Origin: Candidatus Poribacteria bacterium
GTDB taxonomy: Bacteria > Poribacteria > WGA-4E > PCPOR2b
Assembly: GCA_021295755.1 (NCBI GenBank)
Contig: JAGWBT010000102.1
Span: 1-50,216 of the forward strand
Length of the DNA: 50,216 bases
Direction: 5' to 3'
The notes under the pieces are model-generated. The model did not search any database, was not told where the DNA came from, and saw only the letters and a list, made by a program, of their open reading frames with translations. Position numbers and translations under genes: made by a program. Below, one piece after another: positions 42,808 to 50,216 of this stretch (within the stretch, counting starts at the first letter, position 1; each line of letters starts with the position of its first letter).

Positions 42808-43659
42808 ATGTTAAAAAACTCCCAAATAACCGAATATCATCAGGACGGATACACCGTCTGCCCAGGCTTCTTGACCGCGGACGAAGTTGCTCAGTTGCTC
42901 GCAGAAACCGAGAAGATTATCGGTGGCAACACGCTCGCAAACCACGACGACAAGCGGATGGAAATGGAGCCGGATCAACCCCCAGACGGGACAAAGGTGC
43001 GTCGGCTTTACGAGCCGTGCAGTTATTACCCGCTGTTCAGGACATTATCGGAGTCCGAAAAATTGCTGGACGCTGTGGAGGGCTTGATAGGTCCCAATCT
43101 CCTGTACCACTACAGCAAACTCAATATGAAACCGCCCGAAATCGGTTCGGTTGTGGAATGGCATCAAGACCTCTCCTACTATCCGATGACAAATCGAGAT
43201 TCGCTCGCTGTGCTGTTTTACCTCGATGATGCGGACGCAGACAACGGTTGTCTACAGATGTTGCCCGGTCGGCACGAAGGAGATCTGCTTGCCCATACGC
43301 GTGAAGGGTACTTTCAAGGTAGAGTTACAGAAGCAGTTAATAGCTCAGAGGCGGTATTGGTTGAAGGCAAGGCTGGCACCGTGGTCTTTATGCATTGTAT
43401 GACCCCACACGCCTCAATTACCAACTGTTCAAACCGCTCTCGACGCACGCTGATTCTCAGTTACCGTGCCGCTGATGCTTTCCCCATCTATTACGGGGAG
43501 ATGACGAGTCATGTCGAAACACACACACGACTGGTCCGTGGACATCAGGCACAGATGGCACGCTTTACGATGAAGGAATTCCCTGTTCCTTACTACAAAG
43601 AGAGAAGTGTGTCGCTATATGAGTTACAGGAGCGATCACGGAAAGGGGATATCAGGTAG
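42808..43659 (+). CDS. Phytanoyl-CoA dioxygenase (PhyH) family oxygenase
   Basis: A 283-residue Fe(II)/2-oxoglutarate-dependent oxygenase. The metal triad is visible: H-x-D in VVEWHQDLSYYP (about residues 113-115) and the distal His in VFMHCMTPHASITNCS, with the 2-oxoglutarate-binding Arg in SRRTLILSYR. It hydroxylates, and so may demethylate, small molecules. Immediate neighbours are DUF3604 and soxB, so a link to N-methyl compounds is possible but is inference. The start at ATG 42808 follows AGGAGGTTGTA. Confidence 0.9.
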   Translation: MLKNSQITEYHQDGYTVCPGFLTADEVAQLLAETEKIIGGNTLANHDDKRMEMEPDQPPDGTKVRRLYEPCSYYPLFRTLSESEKLLDAVEGLIGPNLLYHYSKLNMKPPEIGSVVEWHQDLSYYPMTNRDSLAVLFYLDDADADNGCLQMLPGRHEGDLLAHTREGYFQGRVTEAVNSSEAVLVEGKAGTVVFMHCMTPHASITNCSNRSRRTLILSYRAADAFPIYYGEMTSHVETHTRLVRGHQAQMARFTMKEFPVPYYKERSVSLYELQERSRKGDIR

Positions 43660-43726
43660 CCGAGACGAGTTGCAGTGAAGCCAACCGATCATATCGTCCT
43701 GTCAGAATTCTATCTACGGAAAACAG

Positions 43727-44965
43727 ATGTCAATCCAACTCATTCGACAAGCCTTTAACGGCGATCGACCGCCGCCGAGAATGTGGCGCTCACATGAACT
43801 GAAAGATTACTACGATGTCGTTATTATCGGCGGAGGTGCACACGGGCTTGCCTGCGCCTACTATCTCGCCAAAGAGCACGGCATCACTGATGTGGCGGTG
43901 CTAGAAAAGAGTTACATCGGTGCGGGCGGCAGCGGTCGTAACACGGCTATTGTCCGCAGCAATTATCTCACCCCAGAAGGTGTGCGCTTCTACGATGAGA
44001 GCGTCAAACTCTACGAAAAACTGTCGGCTGAACTCAATTTTAATGTGATGTTCAGCCAACGGGGCCACCTGACCCTCGCGCATACCGATGGTGGGGTCAA
44101 TACCATGCGGCGTCGAGCGGAGGTCAACCAGATCGAAGGTGTTGATTCGCGTTTAATTTGGCCCGATGAGATCAAAAGCCTCTGTCCCTATCTCGATGTA
44201 ACTGACCATCCCCGTTACCCCATTTTGGCGGCACTCTACCATCCACCCGGCGGTATCATTCGCCACGATGCAGTCGTTTGGGGTTATGCTCACCAAGCGG
44301 ACGTACGCGGCGTCCACATTCATCAAAACACAGAGGTAACCGGGATCAAGGTCAAGCGCGGAAAAGTGACCGGTGTGGAAACGAGCCGTGGTCCCATCAA
44401 AACCGGGACGGTTCTCAACGCAACCGCCGGTTGGGCTTCGACAATCACGGCGATGGTAGGAATTAACCTACCGCTGACTACTATCCCCCTGCAAGCCTGT
44501 GTGACTGAACCCCTCAAACCGTTCTTGGATGTGGTTGTTGTCTCCGGCAGCCTGCACGTCTATATCAGTCAGACCGATCGGGGAGAGTTAGTGATGGGGG
44601 CAAGCGTAGATCCTTTTTCCTCCTATTCGATGGCGGGTTCTCTCACATTCCTCGAGGGTATCGCGGGGCATGTTCTCGAACTATTCCCCTCTCTGAGTCA
44701 TGTCCGTATCCTGCGTCAGTGGGCTGGTATTTGCGAAATGCCTCCCGACTACAGCCCAATCATGGGGTTCACACCTGTCAATGGATTTCTGATAGACGTC
44801 GGTTGGGGCACCTACGGATTCAAGGCATCCCCCATCGCCGGCAAAACTCTGGCAGAGTTAATCGCCACCGGTAAGACCCCAACCCTCATTGCTCCGTTCC
44901 GTCTATCACGCTTTGAGGAAAATGAGCTGGTTGGTGAGAAAGGTGCGGCGGCAGTGGGGCACTAA
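43727..44965 (+). CDS. soxB: Sarcosine oxidase beta subunit-like FAD oxidoreductase
   Basis: A 412-residue flavoprotein of the DAO/SoxB type. In the heterotetrameric enzyme this subunit oxidises the N-methyl group of sarcosine. Its FAD motif is DVVIIGGGAHGLACAYYLA near residue 30, with GAGGSGRNTAIVRSNYL after it. The segment HPPGGIIRHDAVVWGYAHQA contains a His in the position recalled for the covalent FMN link in this subunit type. C-terminal WAGICEMPPDYSPIMGFTPV and DVGWGTYGFKASPIAGK bind the substrate pocket in relatives. The next sox genes follow after a 250-base gap of repeats, so the operon is interrupted, not continuous. Confidence 0.85.
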   Translation: MSIQLIRQAFNGDRPPPRMWRSHELKDYYDVVIIGGGAHGLACAYYLAKEHGITDVAVLEKSYIGAGGSGRNTAIVRSNYLTPEGVRFYDESVKLYEKLSAELNFNVMFSQRGHLTLAHTDGGVNTMRRRAEVNQIEGVDSRLIWPDEIKSLCPYLDVTDHPRYPILAALYHPPGGIIRHDAVVWGYAHQADVRGVHIHQNTEVTGIKVKRGKVTGVETSRGPIKTGTVLNATAGWASTITAMVGINLPLTTIPLQACVTEPLKPFLDVVVVSGSLHVYISQTDRGELVMGASVDPFSSYSMAGSLTFLEGIAGHVLELFPSLSHVRILRQWAGICEMPPDYSPIMGFTPVNGFLIDVGWGTYGFKASPIAGKTLAELIATGKTPTLIAPFRLSRFEENELVGEKGAAAVGH

Positions 44966-45065
44966 TAAAACGCTTTTATTTTTAACGCAAGGGCGCAAAG
45001 TCGCAAGGATCGCAAAGAAAAGATATTAAAAAATCTTTGCGTTAAAATCTTTGGCTCGATGCAAT

Positions 45066-45167
45066 TATAGTGAATTCTAAAAATAAATAGACACTTTCGC
45101 CCCCCGGTAGGTGCGGGTGAAAACCGCACCGGTTTGGAGTGTCTCATTAATTCTAAGGTCCACTATA
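45066..45167 (+). repeat. Inverted-repeat (MITE-like) element, copy D
   Basis: The smallest, best preserved copy (102 bp), TATAGTGAATTCTAAAAATA to GTCTCATTAATTCTAAGGTC plus CACTATA. The terminal arms of about 30 bp are inverted. The core hairpin is CCGGTAGGTGCGGG...CCGCACCGG. It is inserted between soxB and soxD. It is preceded by about 100 bases without a gene that include CGCAAGGGCGCAAAGTCGCA. Confidence 0.88.
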
Positions 45168-45202
45168 ACAGAAACCGAGTTTTCAAGAAAAAACTCGGTT
45201 TC
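45168..45202 (+). repeat. Core of the GGCTCATG element abutting MITE copy D
   Basis: ACAGAAACCGAGTTTTCAAG and AAAAAACTCGGTTTCT form a 14-bp stem. The sequence is identical to the centre of the fabH-fabD element (27692-27727). It begins at the base after the CACTATA end of copy D. Confidence 0.75.
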
Positions 45203-45216
45203 TTATGGAGATCAAT

Positions 45217-45483
45217 ATGTTGCTTTTAACCTGTCCTAACTGCGGGGATCGAAATGTCAGCGAGTTCCGCTTTGGTGGAGAACTCGGTTCGCGTCCCCAA
45301 GATCCTTCCGCTCTCAGCGATGCAGAATGGGCAAACTATCTTTATATGCGCAATAATGTCATGGATGCGCAAACAGAGTGGTGGCATCATAACGCCGGTT
45401 GTGGTCTATGGTTTCTGGCTGAACGGCACACACGGACTAATGAGGTGATACAGACTTACCTTTACGTAAAACGTAATGCGTAA
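45217..45483 (+). CDS. soxD: Sarcosine oxidase delta subunit
   Basis: An 88-residue zinc protein. TCPNCGDRNVSEFRFGGEL with two Cys near the N-terminus and WWHHNAGCGLWFLAER with His and Cys give the zinc site of the heterotetrameric sarcosine oxidase delta subunit. I start at ATG 45217 with GGAG upstream, not at the ATG 45205 that lies within the ribosome-binding region. The last codons, TYLYVKRNA, run into the ACGTAAAACGTAATGCGTAA repeat word, so the natural C-terminus may have been replaced. Confidence 0.88.
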   Translation: MLLLTCPNCGDRNVSEFRFGGELGSRPQDPSALSDAEWANYLYMRNNVMDAQTEWWHHNAGCGLWFLAERHTRTNEVIQTYLYVKRNA

Positions 45484-45543
45484 TGCGTGATAGGGCTTTT
45501 GCTAATTTCATTATTTCCTATTAGATGTAGAACCGGAGAATGA

Positions 45544-48477
45544 ATGCGAACTGAACAAGACAAACTAACAACAGCACTCAATCGACTTCAGCCGAAGCAA
45601 GGTGAGGTGATTGATCGCAATACTACGATTCGATTTACCTTTGATGGAGTAGAGTATACCGCCCACCCCGGCGATACTGTCGCTTCGGCTCTGACAGCAG
45701 CGGGTGTTAAAGTCTTGAGTCGCTCGTTTAAGTATCATCGTCCGCGTGGGCTGCTCTGTTGCACCGGGCACTGTCCCAACTGTCTGGTGCAGATTGGAGA
45801 TGAACCAAATGTTCGTGCCTGTACCAGACCTGTGGAAGCGGGGATGGACGTCCGAGCGCAGAACGTTTGGCCCTCGCTCAATCGGGATCTGCTTTCCTTG
45901 ACGCAACTGGGATCACGTTTTATGCCGGTCGGGTTTTACTATAAGACTTTCATCCGTCCCCAAAAGCTGTGGCCCCTCTACGAACATACGTTACGCCACG
46001 CGGCTGGTTTGGGCGAGGTTGATATCGATACGTCCCTAGGCGAGTTTGACAAGCAATATCTGCATACCGATGTTGTCGTGGTCGGTGGTGGACCGGCAGG
46101 CATTAGTGCGGCATTGAGTGCAGCCGAAGCCGGTGCCCAGGTGTTGCTTTTCGACGAGAATCCAGCCCTCGGAGGGCATCTCCGCTTCACTGTTCCTCTG
46201 GAATCTCCCTCAAGCCCGCAAGCGTCCAAAGACTTACCGGAGTTGTTAGAAGCAGTTAATCGGCAACCGAATGTCACGGTTTTCACCGAAACGAGTGTTC
46301 TGGGTTGGTATCAGGACAACTGGCTTTGCGCCGTGAAGGAAGCCCGTTTGTTTAAGATACGGACGAAATCAATGGTTGTGGCAACCGGTGCCTATGAAAC
46401 ACCCCTTATTTTTGATAACAACGATTTACCGGGCGTTATGTTAGGGAGTGCTGTGCAGCGTCTGCTTCACCTTTTCGGCGTCCTGCCCGGTAGACAGGTC
46501 GTGATTGTCACCGCTAACGAGGATGGATGGGATGTAGCCGCCGACCTTCACTCACTGGGGGTGAATGTAGCAGCGATCGTAGACGAGCGTGATCCCAACA
46601 CCTGTACCAGCCCATATCGGGACGGATTGACGAGCGCTGGAGTTCCGGTGTTTTATCGGCATACCATCCTTGAGGCTCTCGGTTCAAACACAGTAAGAGG
46701 GGCACAGATTGCGCGGTTCGACGAACGAGGCGAAATTTCTCCCGCTACGGCACAATCGCTACAGTGCGATCTCATCGTGACGAGTATAGGTTGGACACCT
46801 GCTACTGAACTTTCGTATATGGCGGGCGGAAAATCGGAATACAATGAAGATCGAGCAGAAACAGTACCGGTGTTTACTCCACCGGGCATCTATGTGGTAG
46901 GACGAGCAGCGGGCACACACGCCGTTGATTCCCAGATCGCTGAAGCACAGCAGGCAGGATCGAATGCGGCTGCTTTTACGGGGTTCGGCGAATTCGATGA
47001 ATTAACAGTACAGTCGTCTGGTGTTCCGGAACCGCGCCGTAGCTCTGATCGGGTGTGCGTGCCCGGCAAAAAGAAGGGATTCGTGTGTTATTGCGAAGAT
47101 GTCACCGACGAAGACGTGGAAACGGCGATTGCGGAAGGTTACAACAGCATAGAGCTTCTCAAACGATACAGTACCATCTCAATGGGACCCTGTCAGGGTA
47201 CGATGTGTTCGATGAACACCATCCATCTCTGTGCCCGTGCTAACGGTTGGACAGTGCAGGAGACCGGCACCACCACTGCGAGACCGCCCACCACGCCGGT
47301 GACACTAGGAGCTTTGGCGGGACAAAACATGGAGCCCGTACAGACGACTCCGATTCATCAATGGCACCTCGACCACGGCGCAGAGATGATGGTCGCGGGG
47401 CTTTGGCTGCGTCCAAACCACTACGGCAAGCCAGCGGCAGAAGCGTTGGGGGTACGTAATCGAGTCGGCCTTATTGACGTGAGCCCGTTGGGAAAACTGC
47501 AGCTTACCGGTCCTGGGGTGCCTGAGCTACTGGAACGCATCTATACCAACCAGTGGGACAACCTCCGTGTGGGACGGGTCCGCTACGGCGCGATGTGCAA
47601 CGATGAGGGTGTGGTGCTAAACGACGGGGTCTGCGCACATCTGCAGGACGAAACGTGGTATATGACCACCACCTCTACCGGTGCAACAACGGTCTTTGAG
47701 TGGCTGCAATGGTGGTTGCAATCGGGATGGGGTGAAGGCATACACCTAACTGATCTGACGGACACCTATTCTGCTTTCAACTTAGCGGGTCCCCAATCGC
47801 GGGCGGTACTGGAGAAATTGACAGATCGAAATCTCACCAACAGAGCCTTTCCTTACATGCGTATCCGTTCCGCCAAGATCGCGGGTGTACCGTGTCAATT
47901 GTTGCGACTCGGTTTCACCGGTGAGTTGTCCTATGAAGTGCACTGTCCGTCCGGTTATGCGTTGCACGTCTGGGAAGCGCTGATGGAGGCGGGAAAAGAG
48001 GTTGATATTACCCCGTTTGGCGTGGAGGCACAACGCATATTGCGATTGGAGAAGGGGCACATTATCGTCGGACAGGACACCGACGCTATGTCTGACCCGC
48101 TCTCTGCCAATATGGCGTGGGCGGTGAAATTGGATAAGCCTGACTTTCTGGGAAAACCTTCCCTGATGCGAATCTCTGCCGAAGGACTGAAGCAGCTTCT
48201 GGTAGGCTTCAAAATGGTCGAACCCGATGTTGTTCCCGATGAAGGGCTACAGATTGTTGAGTCCGAAGCAGATGGACAGTTGAAAATTGTTGGTTGGGTC
48301 ACCTCCAGTCGATTCAGTCCGACCCTTGAGGAGTCAATCGGACTCTGTTGGCTGCCGCCAGATATAGCATCTCAGAACGGTGCCTCCTTCACGATTCGTA
48401 TGGACGGGCATCTAGCAGAGGCGCGTGTCCATCACGGTGCCTTTTATGACCCCGACGGAGAAAGGTTACGCATGTGA
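45544..48477 (+). CDS. soxA: Sarcosine oxidase alpha subunit
   Basis: A 977-residue large subunit that moves the methyl group from sarcosine to tetrahydrofolate and binds NAD. The N-terminal ferredoxin-like part has RSFKYHRPRGLLCCTGHCPN with a Cys cluster. The Rossmann domain starts at VVVVGGGPAGISAALSAAEA (about residue 179). A Cys-rich [2Fe-2S]-type or zinc insert FVCYCEDVTDEDVE with GPCQGTMC follows (about 515-560). The C-terminal 400 residues are a GcvT-like aminomethyltransferase domain. The length is normal. The stop overlaps the GTG start of soxG (ATGTGA), so they are coupled. Confidence 0.92.
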   Translation: MRTEQDKLTTALNRLQPKQGEVIDRNTTIRFTFDGVEYTAHPGDTVASALTAAGVKVLSRSFKYHRPRGLLCCTGHCPNCLVQIGDEPNVRACTRPVEAGMDVRAQNVWPSLNRDLLSLTQLGSRFMPVGFYYKTFIRPQKLWPLYEHTLRHAAGLGEVDIDTSLGEFDKQYLHTDVVVVGGGPAGISAALSAAEAGAQVLLFDENPALGGHLRFTVPLESPSSPQASKDLPELLEAVNRQPNVTVFTETSVLGWYQDNWLCAVKEARLFKIRTKSMVVATGAYETPLIFDNNDLPGVMLGSAVQRLLHLFGVLPGRQVVIVTANEDGWDVAADLHSLGVNVAAIVDERDPNTCTSPYRDGLTSAGVPVFYRHTILEALGSNTVRGAQIARFDERGEISPATAQSLQCDLIVTSIGWTPATELSYMAGGKSEYNEDRAETVPVFTPPGIYVVGRAAGTHAVDSQIAEAQQAGSNAAAFTGFGEFDELTVQSSGVPEPRRSSDRVCVPGKKKGFVCYCEDVTDEDVETAIAEGYNSIELLKRYSTISMGPCQGTMCSMNTIHLCARANGWTVQETGTTTARPPTTPVTLGALAGQNMEPVQTTPIHQWHLDHGAEMMVAGLWLRPNHYGKPAAEALGVRNRVGLIDVSPLGKLQLTGPGVPELLERIYTNQWDNLRVGRVRYGAMCNDEGVVLNDGVCAHLQDETWYMTTTSTGATTVFEWLQWWLQSGWGEGIHLTDLTDTYSAFNLAGPQSRAVLEKLTDRNLTNRAFPYMRIRSAKIAGVPCQLLRLGFTGELSYEVHCPSGYALHVWEALMEAGKEVDITPFGVEAQRILRLEKGHIIVGQDTDAMSDPLSANMAWAVKLDKPDFLGKPSLMRISAEGLKQLLVGFKMVEPDVVPDEGLQIVESEADGQLKIVGWVTSSRFSPTLEESIGLCWLPPDIASQNGASFTIRMDGHLAEARVHHGAFYDPDGERLRM

Positions 48478-49160
48478 GCACTTCCAAAACGCCCGTCAAA
48501 TTGACCCCCTTACACTCTACCGCTCAACGCTTGGGCGCGACTTTCACCGAACAGCGTGGATGGCGTATCCCAGAGGTTTATACGACGTCGGAAGTGGAAA
48601 TTGCCGCCGCCCAAGGGAGCCTTGCCCTCGCTGATGAAACACCGAATGGGAAACTGTTATTTGAAGGAGATCAAGCAGAATCTGTGTTGATGGATGTCTT
48701 TGATCTAGATTCCCTCAAAGTCAACGAAGGACGCGATGGAATCTATCGTTTGCGGAACGACCTCTTTTTTATCAGCACACCACCCGGCAGAGAGGTTAGC
48801 ACACAGAGAAAGTTGACGACCACATTAAAAGCATCTGAACAGTTTGGCACGGTCACAGACATAACACACGGACGAGCGGAGATTCGGGTGATTGGTCCTG
48901 CTAGTCAAGAACTTTTGAGTAAGGTATGCGGATTGGATTTCCATCCTTCGGTGTTCCCAAACGAAACGGCGAAACAGAGCAGTCTTGCCAAGACAACACA
49001 GTTAATCATTCGCAGGGACATCGGTAAATTACCGGCATTTTCCATCATCGGCGCACAGTCGTTGGGTCCCTATGTCTGGGATACCCTAATGGAGGCAGGC
49101 AGAGAATTTGGGATTGTCCCGATTGGCAGGGCGGCGTTAGCTGCGTTAGAGGACAAGTAA
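48474..49160 (+). CDS. soxG: Sarcosine oxidase gamma subunit (GcvT/YgfZ-like)
   Basis: A 228-residue folate-binding-type subunit completing soxBDAG. The start GTG at 48474 overlaps the soxA stop. Segments RGWRIPEVYTTSEVEIAAAQ, FDLDSLKVNEG and ITHGRAEIRVIGPASQELLS fit the SoxG family, with C-terminal GPYVWDTLMEAGREFGIVPI. Together with soxBDA it completes a heterotetramer that demethylates sarcosine to glycine and forms 5,10-methylene-THF and hydrogen peroxide. Confidence 0.85.
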   Translation: MSTSKTPVKLTPLHSTAQRLGATFTEQRGWRIPEVYTTSEVEIAAAQGSLALADETPNGKLLFEGDQAESVLMDVFDLDSLKVNEGRDGIYRLRNDLFFISTPPGREVSTQRKLTTTLKASEQFGTVTDITHGRAEIRVIGPASQELLSKVCGLDFHPSVFPNETAKQSSLAKTTQLIIRRDIGKLPAFSIIGAQSLGPYVWDTLMEAGREFGIVPIGRAALAALEDK

Positions 49161-49179
49161 ACGGGGAGGTAGACCGCCT

Positions 49180-50216
49180 GTGACGGCAAAGAAACTGACA
49201 TGTGAAAATCTCATCGAATGCGGGTTAGACAAATCCACATCGGATCGCCTGATAGAGCGCATCAATCCGTTACTCGCGTCGCTTCCAGCTGCAGCGTGTT
49301 GGAGGGCAATTTCGCAAACCGTTTTAACCCCTGATCACCCGTTCGCCCTTCACCAACTCCTCCACAATACAGTTTTTGCCGACTGGAAGGGAGTGGCTGC
49401 CCCGGCTTGGTTTCCGGCGGAAGATGAAATTGAGAAGACAAATATTGCGGCGGTTATGCGGGAGTTAGATCTCGATTCTTACGAGGCACTCCATTCATGG
49501 TCGGTACGCCATCGCACTGATTTTTGGAGGTTGATGATTGAAAGACTTGGGATTCAATTCCATCAGAAATTTAGCGAAGTAGTGGACTTGTCTCAAGGAG
49601 ATGAATTTCCCAAGTGGCTCGTAGACGCGCAGCTTAATATCGTCGAGAGCTGTTTTAACGCACCAAGCGCTGTCACCGCGATTGTGTTTCAGTCAGAGGG
49701 TTCGGTACTTTCGACGATGACCTACGGCGAACTCAACGCCCTGACCAATCGGGTTGCGAATGGCTTGGCGAACGCCGGCTTTCGGCCGGGCGACCCTATC
49801 GCCATAAATATGTCGATGCACCCCGAATCGGTTGCAATCTATCTCGGTATCATCAAAGCGGGCAGCGTCGTGATTGCGATCGCGGATAGCTTCGCACCCG
49901 ATGAGATCCAGATGCGCTTGCGTATTGCAGATGCGAAAGGAATTTTCACGCAGGATTATATCCGCCGTGCTGGAAAACAGTTACCGTTATATGCGAGGGT
50001 GGTCGATGCTAAGGCACCAAAAGCGATAGTGCTTTCCCGTGGGGACGAGCCCCCGATTGAATTGCGCAATGGTGATTTAACTTGGGAGGAATTTCTCAGT
50101 AATAGTGATCGGTTTGACGCAGTTGGGTGTGATCCGCACGACCACACGAATATCCTATTTTCTTCGGGAACGACTGGGGAGCCCAAAGCGATCCCGTGGA
50201 CGCAAACTACGCCGAT
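49180..50216 (+). CDS. AMP-forming acyl-CoA/acetyl-CoA synthetase, 3' end outside window
   Basis: The frame is open from GTG 49180 (after GGGGAGGT) to the window end, so the protein is partial. The N-terminal part has FHQKFSEVVDLSQGDEFPKW, similar to ACAS-type N-terminal segments, and TYGELNALTNRVANGLANAG. The phosphate loop is NILFSSGTTGEPKAIPW near residue 323. These identify an ATP-dependent CoA ligase acting on a short or branched acid, activated through an acyl-AMP. It follows soxG by 19 bases and is likely the last known gene of the sox transcript. The adenylation C-terminus is not visible. Confidence 0.85.
   Translation, partial: MTAKKLTCENLIECGLDKSTSDRLIERINPLLASLPAAACWRAISQTVLTPDHPFALHQLLHNTVFADWKGVAAPAWFPAEDEIEKTNIAAVMRELDLDSYEALHSWSVRHRTDFWRLMIERLGIQFHQKFSEVVDLSQGDEFPKWLVDAQLNIVESCFNAPSAVTAIVFQSEGSVLSTMTYGELNALTNRVANGLANAGFRPGDPIAINMSMHPESVAIYLGIIKAGSVVIAIADSFAPDEIQMRLRIADAKGIFTQDYIRRAGKQLPLYARVVDAKAPKAIVLSRGDEPPIELRNGDLTWEEFLSNSDRFDAVGCDPHDHTNILFSSGTTGEPKAIPWTQTTP

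Noticed and set aside
1-50216. rRNA operon, prophage or conjugative element
   Set aside because: No rRNA-like, structural phage or transfer genes were seen in any frame.

Overview
The window (about 50 kb, mid-GC, both strands coding) looks like a chromosomal piece of a diderm, probably uncultured, marine or sponge-associated bacterium. It has a TonB-dependent outer-membrane receptor, lipoprotein and Sec signal peptides, and a secreted WD40 protein ending in a C-terminal sorting-type domain with the NYPNPFNPETWIPY block. It also has many accessory families typical of Candidatus Poribacteria-like genomes: ThuA, Gfo/Idh/MocA, mandelate racemase/MLE, PhyH, DUF3604, DUF4432 and heterotetrameric sarcosine oxidase. 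The lineage is inferred from gene content and style, not from a marker gene.

Layout. 1-8.7 kb: a partial unknown gene and a ThuA protein (+), then a minus-strand set (DUF4915 propeller, metallophosphoesterase, TonB receptor, TPP enzyme). 8.9-10.2 kb: an IS605-type element with an intact TnpB. 10.4-14.5 kb: a stand-alone Nmad3 gene, an HpcH/HpaI aldolase, a Gfo/Idh/MocA oxidoreductase and a 5'-damaged sialidase-like gene. 15.0-15.5 kb: a small heavy-metal-associated lipoprotein gene with an in-frame TGA exactly where the first Cys of GMTCxxC belongs, a selenocysteine candidate. 15.6-22.6 kb: a secreted DUF3352-like protein, a DUF4432 epimerase-like protein, a MacB-type permease, a VOC protein and a class III aminotransferase. 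22.6-24.0 kb: a decayed HNH plus AlbA_2 (Schlafen-type) gene pair. 24.2-30.98 kb: the fatty-acid cluster lysC-yceD-rpmF-fabH-fabD-fabG-acpP-fabF, without plsX. 31.3-36.2 kb: a WD40 protein, thrC, hom and tRNA-Pro(GGG). 36.2-40.3 kb: an IS605-derived miniature remnant, a sugar isomerase and two enolase-superfamily genes that both carry a frameshift near the 3' end. 40.5-50.2 kb: DUF3604, PhyH, soxB, soxD, soxA, soxG and the start of an AMP-forming acyl-CoA synthetase.

How the genes work together. lysC, hom and thrC form the aspartate-to-threonine branch. The fab cluster supplies fatty-acid initiation and elongation with its ACP. soxBDAG would demethylate sarcosine or a related N-methyl amine with folate as C1 acceptor. 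The sugar isomerase, dehydratase-like, aldolase, ThuA and oxidoreductase genes suggest scavenging of sugar acids and sugar derivatives.

The intergenic DNA is unusually rich in small interspersed repeats. At least five families recur: a TATAGTG...CACTATA inverted-repeat element (four copies), a GGCTCATG hairpin element, 50-nt-spaced palindrome doublets, an ACGTAAAACGTG run, and a GTCGATTTTGGAAAATCGAC palindrome. Several of these supply stop codons or C-terminal codons of neighbouring genes. Decay is visible too: nonsense mutations, frameshifts in lysC and in both enolase-family genes, and a truncated sialidase. Some of the frameshifts could be assembly errors.
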